DNA from: Portunus trituberculatus
Lineage: Eukaryota; Arthropoda; Malacostraca; Decapoda; Portunidae
DNA: 64,000 bases
Reading direction: 5' to 3'
Assembly (NCBI RefSeq): GCF_017591435.1
Contig: NC_059297.1
Coordinates: 15,245,677-15,309,676 of the forward strand
The position numbers and the translations under genes were made by a program. Below the pieces are notes generated by a model. That model was given only the letters and a program-made list of their open reading frames with translations, did not search any database and was not told the origin of the DNA. Positions within the stretch are counted from its first letter, which is position 1. Each line of letters begins with the position of its first letter. This document shows, piece by piece, positions 1 through 13,662 of this stretch.

Positions 1-1
1 A

Positions 2-214
2 CCCCCCCCACCACAACCGTGCACACGCCACCAAGACCTCTGTTTGAAGTCCCTACACTTTTACACCAGCATCCTCCGCCACACCCTATACTGCCGCTTC
101 GTCGAGGTGAGGGTAGGAGGACGCTATTTCTTCCACCATATGACGACGGACAGATACACCAGCACTTCATCTTTCAGTCCATTAGGAGCTGCTATCGCCG
201 CGCCATCCACCTAG
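2..214 (+). CDS. Possible C-terminal exon of an unrecognised gene
   Basis: A frame open from the window edge to a TAG at 212-214 reads about 70 residues, including LCLKSLHFYTSILRH and FVEVRVGGRYFFHH. Third codon positions are strongly C-biased through the first 30 codons, unlike the AT-rich DNA that follows, which suggests real coding sequence. A polyadenylation signal lies 170 bp past the stop, as expected for a last exon. There is no methionine early in the frame, so the start must be outside the window. A GTGAGG follows codon 'GAG' near position 106, so the exon could instead splice out there. I do not recognise the protein family. Confidence 0.35.
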   Translation, partial: PPPPQPCTRHQDLCLKSLHFYTSILRHTLYCRFVEVRVGGRYFFHHMTTDRYTSTSSFSPLGAAIAAPST

Positions 215-383
215 CAGAGTGTCATTCACATCATTCTTGTATAATATTATGGGGATATTTAGTTCAGTGCACTCTGGTATAATTTCTTTGTTGCAGCATG
301 ACCATTGCATGAAAGGGATATATACATTCAGAATATTATTTATTGCCTGAACCATTCAAAGGCCTTTTATCAATGTATGACTA

Positions 384-389
384 AATAAA
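384..389 (+). promoter_or_regulatory. Candidate polyadenylation signal AATAAA
   Basis: Canonical AATAAA lies 170 bp downstream of the stop at 212-214, in AT-rich sequence like a 3' UTR. It is only as good as the exon call upstream of it. Confidence 0.3.
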
Positions 390-1324
390 CATAAAGAAAA
401 ATTCCTTAAACCCACTTGCTAATTTCTGACACAACTGCGGTCAATCCTGTACATTCAACACATTTCATGCACGCTAACAACATCACGTCACTCCTATAAC
501 CAAGCCCACCACATACCACCCGCTCCAGCTTTCACCTCTTGTTTTCCACCTCCCCTGCTGACAATACTTACTTTCCCTTGCCCACCATTTGCTGTGATTT
601 ACACACTCACACACTAAATACAACCACTTTAACACCTAAAACACCCATATACAAAGCCTAACTGCATATCACCATGAGCCACACTGGCTTCCCTTCCCCG
701 CAGCCCCACAGTGGGTTCTGGCCAGGCAAGGATCACTCAGGCAGCCTGCATAGCCCAGACTCCTCCGTCTGTTCCGTGCGCCATACCTGACGAGAAAAAT
801 AAATCAGTTACATATTTCAATCGCTTGCACAAAAGTATATACATGAATAGACAGATCAATACACAGGTGATGGAAAAGGTGGTGGAAAAATTAAGTAGAT
901 AGAGAGTTACAAGGACACATTACTGGCTAAGACAACTGGACATATATTCAAATAGGTATGGACGTTTCATAATGAATCTCCATGCCCCCACTTGGCGCCT
1001 CGTTTCCATGCCGACAGTGAGAGCAAGGCGCAGGGAGGGACAGACAGTCGCTGCGGGAACACAAAGGTAAGCGGTGTCTGAACCTGCTGCTCTCAGATGA
1101 CCCGCCGCGAGTCCGGCCTGCCAGGCGACACGCGAGGAATGCGGTCTGACGCGGCCAAAACGGTACGGCTGAGAGAGAGAGAGAGAGAAAGAGTGGAGCC
1201 ACCTCGCTGGGGGACTCCACTCAGTCCCGGCCGGTCACTGTCCTGGTCAGCCTATAATAGGTGTACTCTGAACTCTGGAGGCTTGACTGGGACTCTTAAT
1301 GTACAACTCCATATATTATATTAT

Positions 1325-1327
<3 letters not shown>

Positions 1328-1398
<71 letters not shown>
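1328..1398. repeat. (TA)n microsatellite
   Basis: About 35 uninterrupted TA units, preceded by a short TTA run. Confidence 0.98.
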
Positions 1399-1401
<3 letters not shown>

Positions 1402-2181
1402 CTCACATGCCCCTGATGGTGTTGCGGATGTTGCCAGACGTCACTGTCACGCCTTCCTCTACCGCGGCGTGCATGACGGGTGGACTTCCTGGCATTAATA
1501 CGCCGCCATCGATCGGTAATGTGAGGAAGGAGCCTCGATCTGGGTCATGGTGAAGAGTACAGGACTGCAGATGTGCGACGGCAACACCTCGCGGCCAGTG
1601 GCGGGCCAGACTGGAGGGAGCCTGGGACACCCGCCCTAACTGTACCGGCTGACTCAACCCAGCGTGGAGGCTGCCTGGAACACACCCATGGGCCTCCTCC
1701 CTACTGGAGGAACGTGGGGAGGCAGGGGAGGGCTGCCACGTGTCACGCATCCACACAATATGAGGGCGGGACGTGACAGTGCGTGTCATTGCTTTGGGTG
1801 CTCGGTGGCCTGTGTCATCAGCACTGCAGGATTCATGGTGGGCCAGGTTGGAGGAGGAGGGGTCAGAATGGGACGGGGCGGGGCGGGGTGGAGTGGGGAG
1901 GGACTGGGCGGTGCAAGGCTCCTGAAGGTTCGTGGCGCTGGCGTGGAGCGCTCTCTGCGACACCAGTGACAATGGGTCGTCACGCTCCTGCTTGTGACCC
2001 AAATAGTGAAACACTTTTTTTGTGTGCCCTGCGCCGAGACTCTCACTGGGGTGCAAGGTCCTCCAGGCCACTCTTTCCCGACCCAACTTTCTACGTACCT
2101 CTGCTAAGTAGTACAGCCCCACTCCCCACACTTGCGCTTTTAAGGCGTTGTGCAATGTATAGGCATTCCTGGCCCTAAAAT

Positions 2182-2410
2182 GTGGTGGTGGTGGTGGGGT
2201 GGTGGTACGTGAAAATCATGACGAACCAGGTATTATTATTATTATTATTATTACTATCATCATCATCATCATCATCATCATTAGCAGCAGCAGCAGCAGT
2301 AGTAGTAGGAGTAGTAGGAGTAGGAGAAGAAGAGGGAGAGGGAGAGGGAGGAGAGGGAGAGGGAGGAGAAGGAGGAGAAAGTAGGAGTAGGAGTAGCAGT
2401 AGCAGTAGTG
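2182..2410. repeat. Compound triplet microsatellite
   Basis: Successive blocks of GGT, ATT, ATC, AGC, AGT/GGAGTA and GGAGAG units, each only a few to ten copies. Neighbouring blocks differ by single-base changes of the unit. Confidence 0.9.
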
Positions 2411-2828
2411 CCAGTCCCTATCATAGTCACCACACCACGAAAACCTGTACTGCATGCTGGCGAGGAAGGTTACACACAACACGTAACACTGGAGCTATGC
2501 CAGGAGTCTCATATGCTTCTCGCCAGCCCTCCAAGCATCCACACAGAGGCGTCACGAGGCAACAACAGACTCACAGCCTCTCCTCTCACTGATATACTAC
2601 CGCGGCTGGTGTTGTGCGAGAGCCCCGCCGTCACCTGCTGGCTGCACACTCTACACCTCATGAAAATATTTAATTGATTATATTTGCTTATTTATAATTT
2701 TTATTCAACTTGCTCCTTAAAATAAAGACGATCGACATCATAATCTGAGTAATTGGCATGCGGACTGACGCCACCAGGAGGACGACACGCACCGCCTTGC
2801 CTGCCCGTGCTAGGTGTTCAGGTCTAGG

Positions 2829-2970
2829 CACGTGGCACGTGACGGGATGGTTAGCAGCAAGACGCAGCAATAGTCAAAACAGTAAAAAAGCAGTTATCGA
2901 CCAAGGCAAGTCTGGCGGGACCACCACCTGCCTGGCCGCTGCCCGCCACGCTGCACATCGATTTATAAAG
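2829..2970 (+). promoter_or_regulatory. Candidate promoter: tandem E-boxes plus TATA box
   Basis: Two CACGTG E-boxes (829-834 and 836-841 past 2000) lie one base apart, and a TATAAAG follows at 2964-2970 in a GC-rich surround. A second TATATA occurs near 3010. E-boxes of this kind bind bHLH factors (USF/MYC, CLOCK-CYCLE). No coding exon can be tied to it in the following sequence, so its role is inferred from motifs only. Confidence 0.28.
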
Positions 2971-3599
2971 GCAGGGACACACCTGGCCTGATCCCGCCAA
3001 CACAACACTATATAGCCACACACCACTGCCACTAAGCCACAGGCGTTACAATTCTTCTCGCATCCATAAAGACAACTTGGTACGCAATATTGTCCTCAAC
3101 GACCACACCCCCTCAGCGCCGCTCCTATACCTCACCGCAATGTTAGCACAAAAACCGTCCTGACTTTTTCTCTACATATCTTGAAGTTTCAAACATCAGC
3201 CTGACACTTGACACCACACTCCGTCCTGCTCTCAGACTAGCAATAGCATGACTTACTTCCGCAGCCCCTATGTAAATAACGCGAGCACATCGGCAGGTCG
3301 TGGAAATTAAGACCCTGTCAGCTATAATAGTTAGTAGGTGCGTCACTCGCTGACTCACACGGCAATCATCACAACACTACAGCGAGGGGCCAAGGCCAGG
3401 CCACAGGATGAGAGGACGAGCGTGGAGCAAGAAACCCCCTTAACCTGGTGCCCCGGAATAGAGAATACCGAGAACCTGCATTTAGTACACCACGCACCCA
3501 CACCGTGCCCATGCGTGGTGCTACAGCACGTGAAGGAAGGCCCAGCCGCACCCAAACCTATTTACAGAAACATAAAAGCTACCTTTATAGAGACTTTTG

Positions 3600-3603
<4 letters not shown>

Positions 3604-3650
<47 letters not shown>
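3604..3650. repeat. (CA)n microsatellite
   Basis: About 23 CA units. Confidence 0.98.
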
Positions 3651-3652
<2 letters not shown>

Positions 3653-3712
3653 GTTTTCTGGTGATTCTTGCAAAGCTATATTCTTGACAGCCGTACTAAG
3701 ACCATTGCGTAG

Positions 3713-3715
<3 letters not shown>

Positions 3716-3804
<89 letters not shown>
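3716..3804. repeat. (GT)n microsatellite
   Basis: About 44 GT units, only 65 bp from the preceding CA tract and of opposite strand sense, so the two could pair as an imperfect hairpin. Confidence 0.98.
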
Positions 3805-3805
<1 letters not shown>

Positions 3806-4109
3806 AAGAACTGATTCACAAATACCTTACAAACCTTCAACATCACCCTAAGTAGTGATGCCCACTACAAATGCGTTTCAGCCATTTTCCTTATTCACGC
3901 CACCCCGCTCCCAAGCCCTGATGCGCCCATAACTCGCGGGGTGACAGGTGGTTGCTCAGTGTCGGGAGTGTCACTTGTGGGTAAACTTTCCTGGGGCAAA
4001 TCACCATCAATTATACAACAGCCATGAATGAAGATGAGATAAACGACCTCAGCTGAGTCACATGCAAGAACTGACACTCTCATCATTACCATCCACAGCA
4101 GCCTGCATG

Positions 4110-4212
<103 letters not shown>

Positions 4213-4420
4213 ACAAAAAATTTAGCTGACGTCAATCTATTCACGCTTTCAAACTTGCGGGAATAAGCTTGGAAACATCACACCTACAAGATTGATTGAT
4301 TTAAGACGCCATACTAATGAGGTCATATGACACCGCACATAATATACATAAGGCAATATCATTCAATGCGACTTCGAATAAAAACTATAACAAGGTAAAT
4401 AAACTAACCCAGAATAACGT

Positions 4421-4600
4421 TTAACCCCTTCAGTACCATGACGCGTTTCCATATTCATTCTGCTTTACTACTTTGTGACTATACAGCTTCAAAAACTTGT
4501 GTGGGGATTAGAAAAATAAAACCGCTTACCAATGTCAATGAAATCGTCTAATCGTTCTCAAACTCGTAGTAAAAATGCGTCCCAGTACTGAAGAGGTTAA
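4421..4600. mobile_element. TTAA-flanked MITE, copy 1 (piggyBac-like)
   Basis: Starts TTAACCCCTTCAGTACC and ends AGTACTGAAGAGGTTAA, so terminal inverted repeats sit just inside TTAA on both sides. TTAA target duplication with ends beginning CCC is the hallmark of piggyBac. The interior has no transposase, so this is non-autonomous. Three related copies occur at 8962, 12231 and 12692. Confidence 0.7.
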
Positions 4601-4856
4601 ATCCAGTTACACCTAAAACAGTTACCTTACACAACTTAAGGTCATTCATCACCTTACAGCCACAGGAAGGATCAAGTATCAGTAATTACTCTCAACACCA
4701 ATGGTTATTAATCTTGATGTATACAGTTTATTCTTCCCTGGGTCACTGTGTCAGAGTGTCTCTCAATACATGATGACGGAACCGGACACCTGCACCCTAT
4801 GCCGCCTTACACTTTACAGCCTACCGGGGAAATCCTTCCAGCATCCCACGGCGGGC

Positions 4857-5110
4857 AGCGTGTGTGTGAGGGGTGGGTCTGTCTGTCTGTCTGTCAGCGA
4901 GACATCACCCACGGTGGGTAGCGTGTGTGAGTGAAGGGTGGATCTGTCTGTCTGTCTGTCTGTCAGCGAGGCGTCACCCACGGCGGGCAGCGTGTGTGAG
5001 TGAGGGGTGGGTCTATCTGTCTGTCTGTCTGTCAGCGAGGCGTCATTCCACGGTGGGTAGAGTGTGAGTGAGGGGTGGGTCTGTCTGTCTGTCAGCGCGG
5101 CGTCACCCAT
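4857..5110. repeat. Minisatellite, about four copies of a 62-68 bp unit
   Basis: Each unit reads GCGTGTGTGAGTGAGGGGT, then 3-5 GTCT repeats, then CAGCGAGGCGTCACCCACGG. Copies differ in GTCT number and by point changes. Confidence 0.9.
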
Positions 5111-6863
5111 GGGAAGGGTCTGTACAACTATGTATCTATGGTACTATTTGTAGTTCAAAATTTTGAAGGCTGAAGAATGACAGGTCAATTTCAATCGGTT
5201 TTTAGGAATAATACCATCGCGGTCATGCAAAATCTATCATTAAATCATTAACTGTTCCTTAAGTGCTGGCAACGGTGCACACAAATGCATACGCGTACAC
5301 GCTTTACAATAGACCGACACGTTTTGACGTCACTGGTGACGCACTCTGTCTCCAGACGGGCGCATGAAACGGGTAGCGTGAAGCGTGCTTGAAGGATGGG
5401 CTTGTCCGTCAGCAAGACGACACCACCGGGTGGGTCTTCTCAAGGCCGAGATCAAGATCAGTCAGGGATCACTGACATTTCATTTCTTGATGCTACTCTT
5501 TACATTACTTCCATAAACCAAATTTAAAAGCGCTGTCTGAGCCAGTATTTTTCAGCCCAATATCAGTTTTGGCTTTACACTGGAAATAGAAATTACAATA
5601 ACACACATGTAAATGTTTCAGACTTACACCCTCCAACAAAACAAGACCATTCCCAGCCACACGTCAAACGAGGAATACCAACACGCCACGCACAACACAA
5701 GCCATGGGCGGCAGCACGACTCATGAATGACGGCGGCAATGTCCTACTCTGTGGCCCTTCACCACGCATACAGTCGCAGGAGTGGGAGCTGCACTCCGGC
5801 AGGAAGCAATTGTGGCCTTAGTGTTGTGTAGTGCGAGATTCTGTTCACCAAAACCCAAACATATCACAGGACACTGTAACACTAAGCTCTTCTCTACTAA
5901 GGTTAGATTCTTCCCTCGGACATTCCACCTCTCAAACTGTTTCTCCCCTCACCTTATGAATGAAGTCAGGCTAGGCCGAGGCAGTTTACTATGAGAGGAA
6001 TTATTACAAGTGAAATCTTCATGGAGGAGTCTTCGAGACTGAAATTTACTTAAACGTATCTAAATAAAAACCCACGAAGAGGGCAAGCTTGCAGGGATAT
6101 ACACCGCAACGACCAATCAGTATACAGTTCCCTGCACAGAACACCACTGTTTACAGAACGACTGACGCCCATGGAGCTCTGCAAACTGATGTCACTCGCA
6201 ACCTAACTACGAAACAAGCGACGGAAAAGAAGTAAAATAAAAGACCTCCTGATATGGGCATCATATTCAAAACCATGGCGTCAGTCAGGGCTTCGTTGAC
6301 TGCATGCAGTGTCCACACGGAGGCGCCCATCAGTAATGCATCACACACGCAATTCTGAGACCCATCCATCCATACCTGGCCGCGACGGGATCTTCAGGCT
6401 GCTGATCCGCCGCCCTTAGACCAACGCCTTGCTACGCTGCCCTGCACTCGATCGCTCATGGCATGTGCTATTGAAAAAGACTCTAACCTGCTATAGGCCT
6501 GAGTGATGAAAGGCCATTATCTATGTGGCAGTTTTTTCTTCTTTTCCTTATTCTGTTATTGACTTTTTCTACATGAAGATTAACATTTCTATGACATCAC
6601 AATACTTCATAAGTTTTTTTTACTTTTTTCATGCATTTCTTATACTAAATGAGTTTTCTTAATAGCACAGTATCCCAGGCTACAGTACAGTGTACACACA
6701 ACCATCACCACCACTATAATCCTCCCCAGGTAACGTGAACCTCCGCCACCACCACAACCACACCTGTTACTGTTATTGCAGCACTCGAACATCTTAGAAG
6801 GACAGGAACATCAAACCTTCCTTTTTAATATTACATTCCAACTAAATCTGTTCTTTTCCGAAT

Positions 6864-6885
<22 letters not shown>
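5111..6885. other. No gene recognised
   Basis: Unique-looking sequence of mixed composition. Only short open frames on both strands, none with a recognisable domain, start context or splice signals. No repeats above background. Confidence 0.5.
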
Positions 6886-8961
<2,076 letters not shown>

Positions 8962-9174
8962 TTAACCCCTTCAGTACCTTAATTCGTTTCCATATTCATT
9001 GTGCTTACTATTTGGTGATTTTATACAGCTTCAGAAACCTTGTGGGGATTAAAATAGTGAAGACTGAGGTCATTAATCTTCTGACCTCTACAGACCCTTC
9101 CTAATGTAAAATGAAATGGTCTAATCGTACATAAATTTCAAGGCAAAAATGCGTCGCGGTACTGAAGAGGTTAC
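8962..9174. mobile_element. TTAA-flanked MITE, copy 2 (piggyBac-like)
   Basis: Begins TTAACCCCTTCAGTACC; ends GGTACTGAAGAGGTTAC, the right TTAA having drifted to TTAC. It shares the interior motif CGTTTCCATATTCATT with copy 1 and is about 30 bp longer. Confidence 0.7.
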
Positions 9175-9240
9175 GCTAGACGCCAAGTGTTGCGGTGGAG
9201 ACACGTCAAACAAATCACGCTGGCCAAGTTACGACATGTC

Positions 9241-9265
9241 AAGTGAAGTGAAGTGAAGTGAAGTG
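9241..9265. repeat. (AAGTG)5 microsatellite
   Basis: Five AAGTG units. Confidence 0.95.
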
Positions 9266-9603
9266 TTTTGAAGCATTACTTACGTCGCCCACCAATAAAC
9301 TCCATTAAGACACCGTATAACAAACCTCCAAAAAAATACTTGTAACTTTAAATTGAAACAAAAATACAGTTCAAATAAAAATAAATAAATAAATAAGAAT
9401 TATTAATGAGATGTGTTATAATCGGCAAGCACAGTCACTAGTAGCACCACCACAGCACTGAAGGCGGGGGAGGGGGCGAGGACGGGGATGAGGGAGGTGG
9501 GTGATGCATCCTAACACGTGGTGGAAAAGATTGACAGCCTCTGATTTATGACGGTGAGGAGATGAGACGTTATGAATCACGCGTTCCAGAGTCATGATTA
9601 CAT

Positions 9604-9992
9604 AGGAGGAGGAGGAGGAGGAGGAGGAGGAGGAGGAGGAGGAGGAGGAGGAGGAGGAGGAGGAGGAGGAGGAGGAGGAGGAGGAGGAGGAGGAGGAGGA
9701 GAAGAAGAAGAAGAAGAAGAAGAAGAAGAAGAAGAAGAAGAAGAAGAAGAAGAAGAAGAAGAAGAAGAAGAAGAAGAAGAAGAAGAAGAAGAAGAAGAAG
9801 AAGAAGAAAAAAAAAAAAAAAAAAAAAAAAGGAAAAGGAAAAGGAAAAGAAGAAGAAGAAGAAGAAGAAGAAGAAGAAGAAGAAGAAGAAGAAGAAGAAG
9901 AAGAAGAAGAAGAAGAAGAAGAAGAAGAAGAAGAAGAAGAAGAAGAAGAAGAAGAAGAAGAAGAAGAAGAAGAAGAAGAAGAAAAAAAAGAA
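9604..9992. repeat. 389-bp uninterrupted purine tract
   Basis: (GGA)n to about 9700, (GAA)n to about 9808, a run of about 22 A, three GGAAAA units, then (GAA)n to about 9982. No pyrimidine on the plus strand throughout. The two GAA blocks around the A-rich centre form a rough mirror repeat. All long open frames here are products of the repeat. Confidence 0.98.
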
Positions 9993-10246
9993 CAAAAAAG
10001 ATGAACAAGAAGAAAAAACATGAAGGAAAAAAAAAGAAAGAAAAAAAAAACCAACATCAACAACAATAATAATAAACAAACAAACAAAAACTGGAAAGAA
10101 AGAGAAGCATGAACTTAAACAGAAAGAAATGGCTAAAAACAAAACAAAGCAAGGAATCAGATGGGAAACACAAGACGCGACACCCAAGTATACAAATGCA
10201 GTGTTGTGTGACGTTGTGCCTGACGCAACTTTCCCACCCACCCACC

Positions 10247-10344
10247 CAGTCAGTCAGTCAGTCAGTTACCCAGTCAGTCAGTCAGTCAGTCAGTCAGTCA
10301 GTCAGTCAGTCAGTCAGTCAGCCAACCAGTCAGTCAGTCAGTCA

Positions 10345-10401
<57 letters not shown>

Positions 10402-10436
10402 TCAGTCAGTCAGTCAGTCAGTCAGTCAGTCAGTCA

Positions 10437-10485
<49 letters not shown>

Positions 10486-10499
10486 TCAGTCAGTCAGTG
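10247..10499. repeat. Alternating (AGTC)n / (AGCC)n block array
   Basis: Blocks of CAGT units alternate with blocks of CAGC units, in the order T-C-T-C-T, the units differing by one transition. Confidence 0.97.
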
Positions 10500-10629
10500 A
10501 CCAATGATGACTGGTACAGAATGTAGAGCCTTACTTTGACTAAATCTTTGACGACTGCAGGCAAAAGGACACTTACTTACACTTGTTACTTCATCCTTTA
10601 ACCGTTTTCCTTTATTATTAACATTCCAC

Positions 10630-10654
10630 AGTCAGTCAGTCAGTCAGTCAGTCA
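10630..10654. repeat. (CAGT)6 microsatellite
   Basis: A short relative of the array at 10247. The flank TTTGACNACTGCAGGCAAAA..GACAC occurs after both, so a larger unit of about 170 bp was duplicated. Confidence 0.9.
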
Positions 10655-10659
10655 GCCAT

Positions 10660-11959
10660 CTACCCAGCCAATGTGACTGCTGCAGAATATACTTACTCTG
10701 ACTAAACCTTTGACCACTGCAGGCAAAACGACACCAGCACTTGTCACTTCACCCTTTCACTGCTTTCATTTATTATCATTCCAAGCACTGTAATGAATGT
10801 TTCCATGGTTACCGAAAGAAAAAAAGTAGAAGGCTGTAGTTTTTTCTAAGCCGCAGAATGAGAGAGTAAGAGATTCTAGCGCATAAGTAAATATCTAATA
10901 AATAAAAAAGCCGTAGGGTAAAAGGTCGTAGGTGTATATATAGTGAAATAGCAGTGGAAGGGTCAAACTAAAGCAATCCATATGGTTTATTATGTAAAAA
11001 TAAATACCCGTTCCACCAGAGGATTTCAACAAGTCACACACTCCCTTTAAATGTTAATAATGACATTTTTTAAATCACATTATTAACTTTTCCCATGTTT
11101 TTTTTTTTTCATTTTTCTTAACACGCGTTGGATGAAACTACTGCAACTAAATAAAGTTACTGTTCATCTCATCTTGTGTTGCATGAAAGAACATATATAA
11201 CATTACATAACATAACCACACGAACACTGCAACAAAACACCAGAACCGACACCCAAATACACACACACACACACACACACCAGAATCAATACTACGCACC
11301 ATTTGAAGGCGTAAGTAATAGAGCAGCGGGCAGGCAGGAAAGCAAGCAAGCAAGCCAGCAAGCACACTAACGAGACCAAGACTGTCAAGAGCCCCACAGG
11401 TAAACAAACGCTCCTTATTAGGCGGGCCAGACTTGCTTAAATATTCGGTAGCGCAAATTACTAAGTGACGACAACGATGCAAGCAAGTGTTCGCGGAAAG
11501 GCAGGTAGGCAGGCAGGCAGGCAGGCAGGCAGATAGGTAGGCAGGCAGGCAGGTGCAGCAAGAGGAGTGGCCGGGGCTCTGAAATTTTTACGAAGTTTTA
11601 AGGTTAGTGCAGAAGCAAGCATGTTGAGCGTATAAGCCGCGTCCTGTCTGTATATATACTCTGCATGGGACTCTTTGCGTTCATAAGGACTACTCCCAGA
11701 GGTCGTATAGATGATCAGTCACCTTGTTAATCCTTGTTGAATGATGAGCACTTATGAAAACACCACTGAAAACCTAAGTAACGCCCATTTACGCCTGTTA
11801 TGTCAAGACGTGGAGATATACGTGTAGAACTACTGTGAATCATGTGACAGTGGATACAAGAGCACATCAAGAAGTAACTGTACAGGCTGCTGATTTAAGT
11901 TTACTACACTTCACTTAACTATAATGCCAGGAGAAAAAAAATACTACAGATATGCGATC

Positions 11960-11960
<1 letters not shown>
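10660..11960. other. No gene recognised; short repeats
   Basis: Contains (AC)11 at 11260-11281 and an AGGC run at 11500-11553. The rest is AT-rich with no supported exon. Confidence 0.5.

Positions 11961-11961
<1 letters not shown>

Positions 11962-12036
<75 letters not shown>
11962..12036. repeat. (GA)n microsatellite
   Basis: About 37 GA units. Confidence 0.98.
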
Positions 12037-12039
<3 letters not shown>

Positions 12040-12230
12040 CTACTTATCTCTCCCATACGAGGAAAAAAAAAAAAAGACAAAATACTTAAGAAGAAAACCT
12101 ACTCAAGCATTACCGTTTAGCTGTCACTGGACTAAACATAACACTATCCGATCATACATAAGGAGTCATAACAGTCCAAGAGTCAACACCTCAGCTGTTT
12201 AACCCACCAGTCCTATCCAGCAGCATCACA

Positions 12231-12440
12231 TTAAACCATAAGTACCATGACGCGTTTTCCTATTCATTCTGGTTACTATTTGGTGATTTTAGAAAGCTTC
12301 AGATACTTATGTGAGAGATTAAAATAAAGAAGACTGGCCACTAATCTTCTGAACGCCATTGATTCTTCCTGATGTAAATAAAACGGTATAATCCAAAACA
12401 AATCTCACGGTAAAAATGTGTCCCAGTACTGAAGAATTAA
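12231..12440. mobile_element. TTAA-flanked MITE, copy 3 (piggyBac-like)
   Basis: TTAA at both ends, right end CCCAGTACTGAAGAATTAA; the left inverted repeat is eroded (TTAAACCATAAGTACC). The interior matches copy 2, including the ATTTGGTGATTTT segment. Confidence 0.65.
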
Positions 12441-12691
12441 CCAGTAACAGAGCTATCATCAACCAACCCTCCATCCAGCACTCACCAGCCCAGCGAGTAT
12501 TATCAGCAGTAGCGATATAAGGGAAGTGGGGAAGCGATAGCAATGATCTGAGAGAGCTAGGCGTCACAGGGAATACAGGTGTGTTTAGACGAGGTAACCT
12601 TGATGAAGCACAGCGGCCAGTGAGGGGATATAATGATGGACACATGATGCCAGTAAACAAAGACGTCAGCGGCAAATCACCTTAGTTTTCT

Positions 12692-12906
12692 TTAATCTCT
12701 TCAGTATTGGGACGCATTTTTTATCATGAGTTTTAGTTATGATTGGGCGATTTTATTTAGATTTAGGCAGAGTTTATGGAGGTCAGAAGACTAATGGCCA
12801 GAGTCGTCACTATTTTAATCCCAACATTAGTTTTTGAAGCTGTATAAAATCGACAAATAGTAACTAGACTGAATATGGAAATACGTCATGGTACTGAAGG
12901 GGTTAA
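12692..12906. mobile_element. TTAA-flanked MITE, copy 4, inverted
   Basis: Same family in opposite orientation to copy 3, about 250 bp away. Ends are TTAATCTCTTCAGTA and TACTGAAGGGGTTAA. Confidence 0.65.
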
Positions 12907-12924
12907 TACTGAAATACGTTTGTA

Positions 12925-13141
12925 GGGTAATGGCTAATGTGGTTATCGTGGTCCAATCAGTAACACAAACTTGCGCATGGGTTCGAATCCTGTCCACGGT
13001 CCGAGTGTAGGTTGGGCTTCCTCACTCGGGGGCAACGGTTTCCTAGCGGGTGGGCTTTGAGATAGGAAGTACTCCAAAAAGTATCCCCTTTACCCCATAA
13101 ATTCCTGTGAAAAAGCCTCCATGGTGTAAATAAAAAAAAAA
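12925..13141 (+). mobile_element. tRNA-derived SINE, family B
   Basis: A perfect Pol III B box GGTTCGAATCC at 12980-12990 sits in a tRNA-like head. It is followed by a body containing TTGGGCTTCCTCACTCGG and GTTTCCTAGCGG and a tail ending AAATAAAAAAAAA. A homologous copy lies on the minus strand at 54980-55208. The head is too degraded to be a functional tRNA gene. Confidence 0.75.
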
Positions 13142-13299
13142 TGTGCTACTGAACCAACATAACACTTCCTGATTGCTACACACACACTCAATGAAGCCAA
13201 ATGACGGTCACCTTTACCTCCATTAGCACTGTGGACCTAATAAATTGATAACGAACACTAACACTCTTCTCTCCTTCATAAACAACACTGTCCATAGCT

Positions 13300-13322
13300 T
13301 TCTCTCTCTCTCTCTCTCTCTC
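13300..13322. repeat. (CT)11 microsatellite
   Basis: Short CT run. Confidence 0.95.
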
Positions 13323-13591
13323 TAACAGGCATCACAAACTAAGTCTTAACAAAAATAAAAGGTAAAACACATTAATGTCCTTGTTTCATTCCCCCAAAAC
13401 GGAGCCAGCCTATAGTGGTGTCTAAGATGGGTCTCCACTGAACACTGTATGACTTCACCGGGGCTGCTTCAAGACGCCCTTCGCTTGCTGGGCTGCGCGG
13501 CGCTGGAGAGGCGGCTGTTGGCAGTGCTGGGCGATGGCAGGCGGCTTCCATCACGCCAGGCAACTAAAGATAGACCTGGACGCTTAATAAT

Positions 13592-13662
<71 letters not shown>

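Larger units (their letters stand above)
390..2828. other. No gene recognised; GC-rich block with microsatellites
   Basis: AT-rich to about 950, then GC-rich to about 2150, then triplet repeats. A 753-nt minus-strand open frame (1403-2155) starts at TTG and has low-complexity composition with no domain I know; in GC-rich DNA such a frame can arise by chance. Confidence 0.5.

Noticed and set aside
1403..2155. 250-codon minus-strand open frame
   Set aside because: Starts at TTG, biased composition in GC-rich DNA, and no domain recognised; plausible chance frame.
9416..10241. Long open frames of Ser, Phe, Leu, Gly, Glu or Arg runs
   Set aside because: Products of the GAA/GGA purine tract in all frames; no non-repeat protein sequence.
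10247..10499. CRISPR-like array
   Set aside because: Simple tetranucleotide repeats without unique spacers, in a eukaryotic genome.
12950..12995. tRNA gene
   Set aside because: Same reason: degraded SINE head continuing into a SINE body with an A-rich tail.
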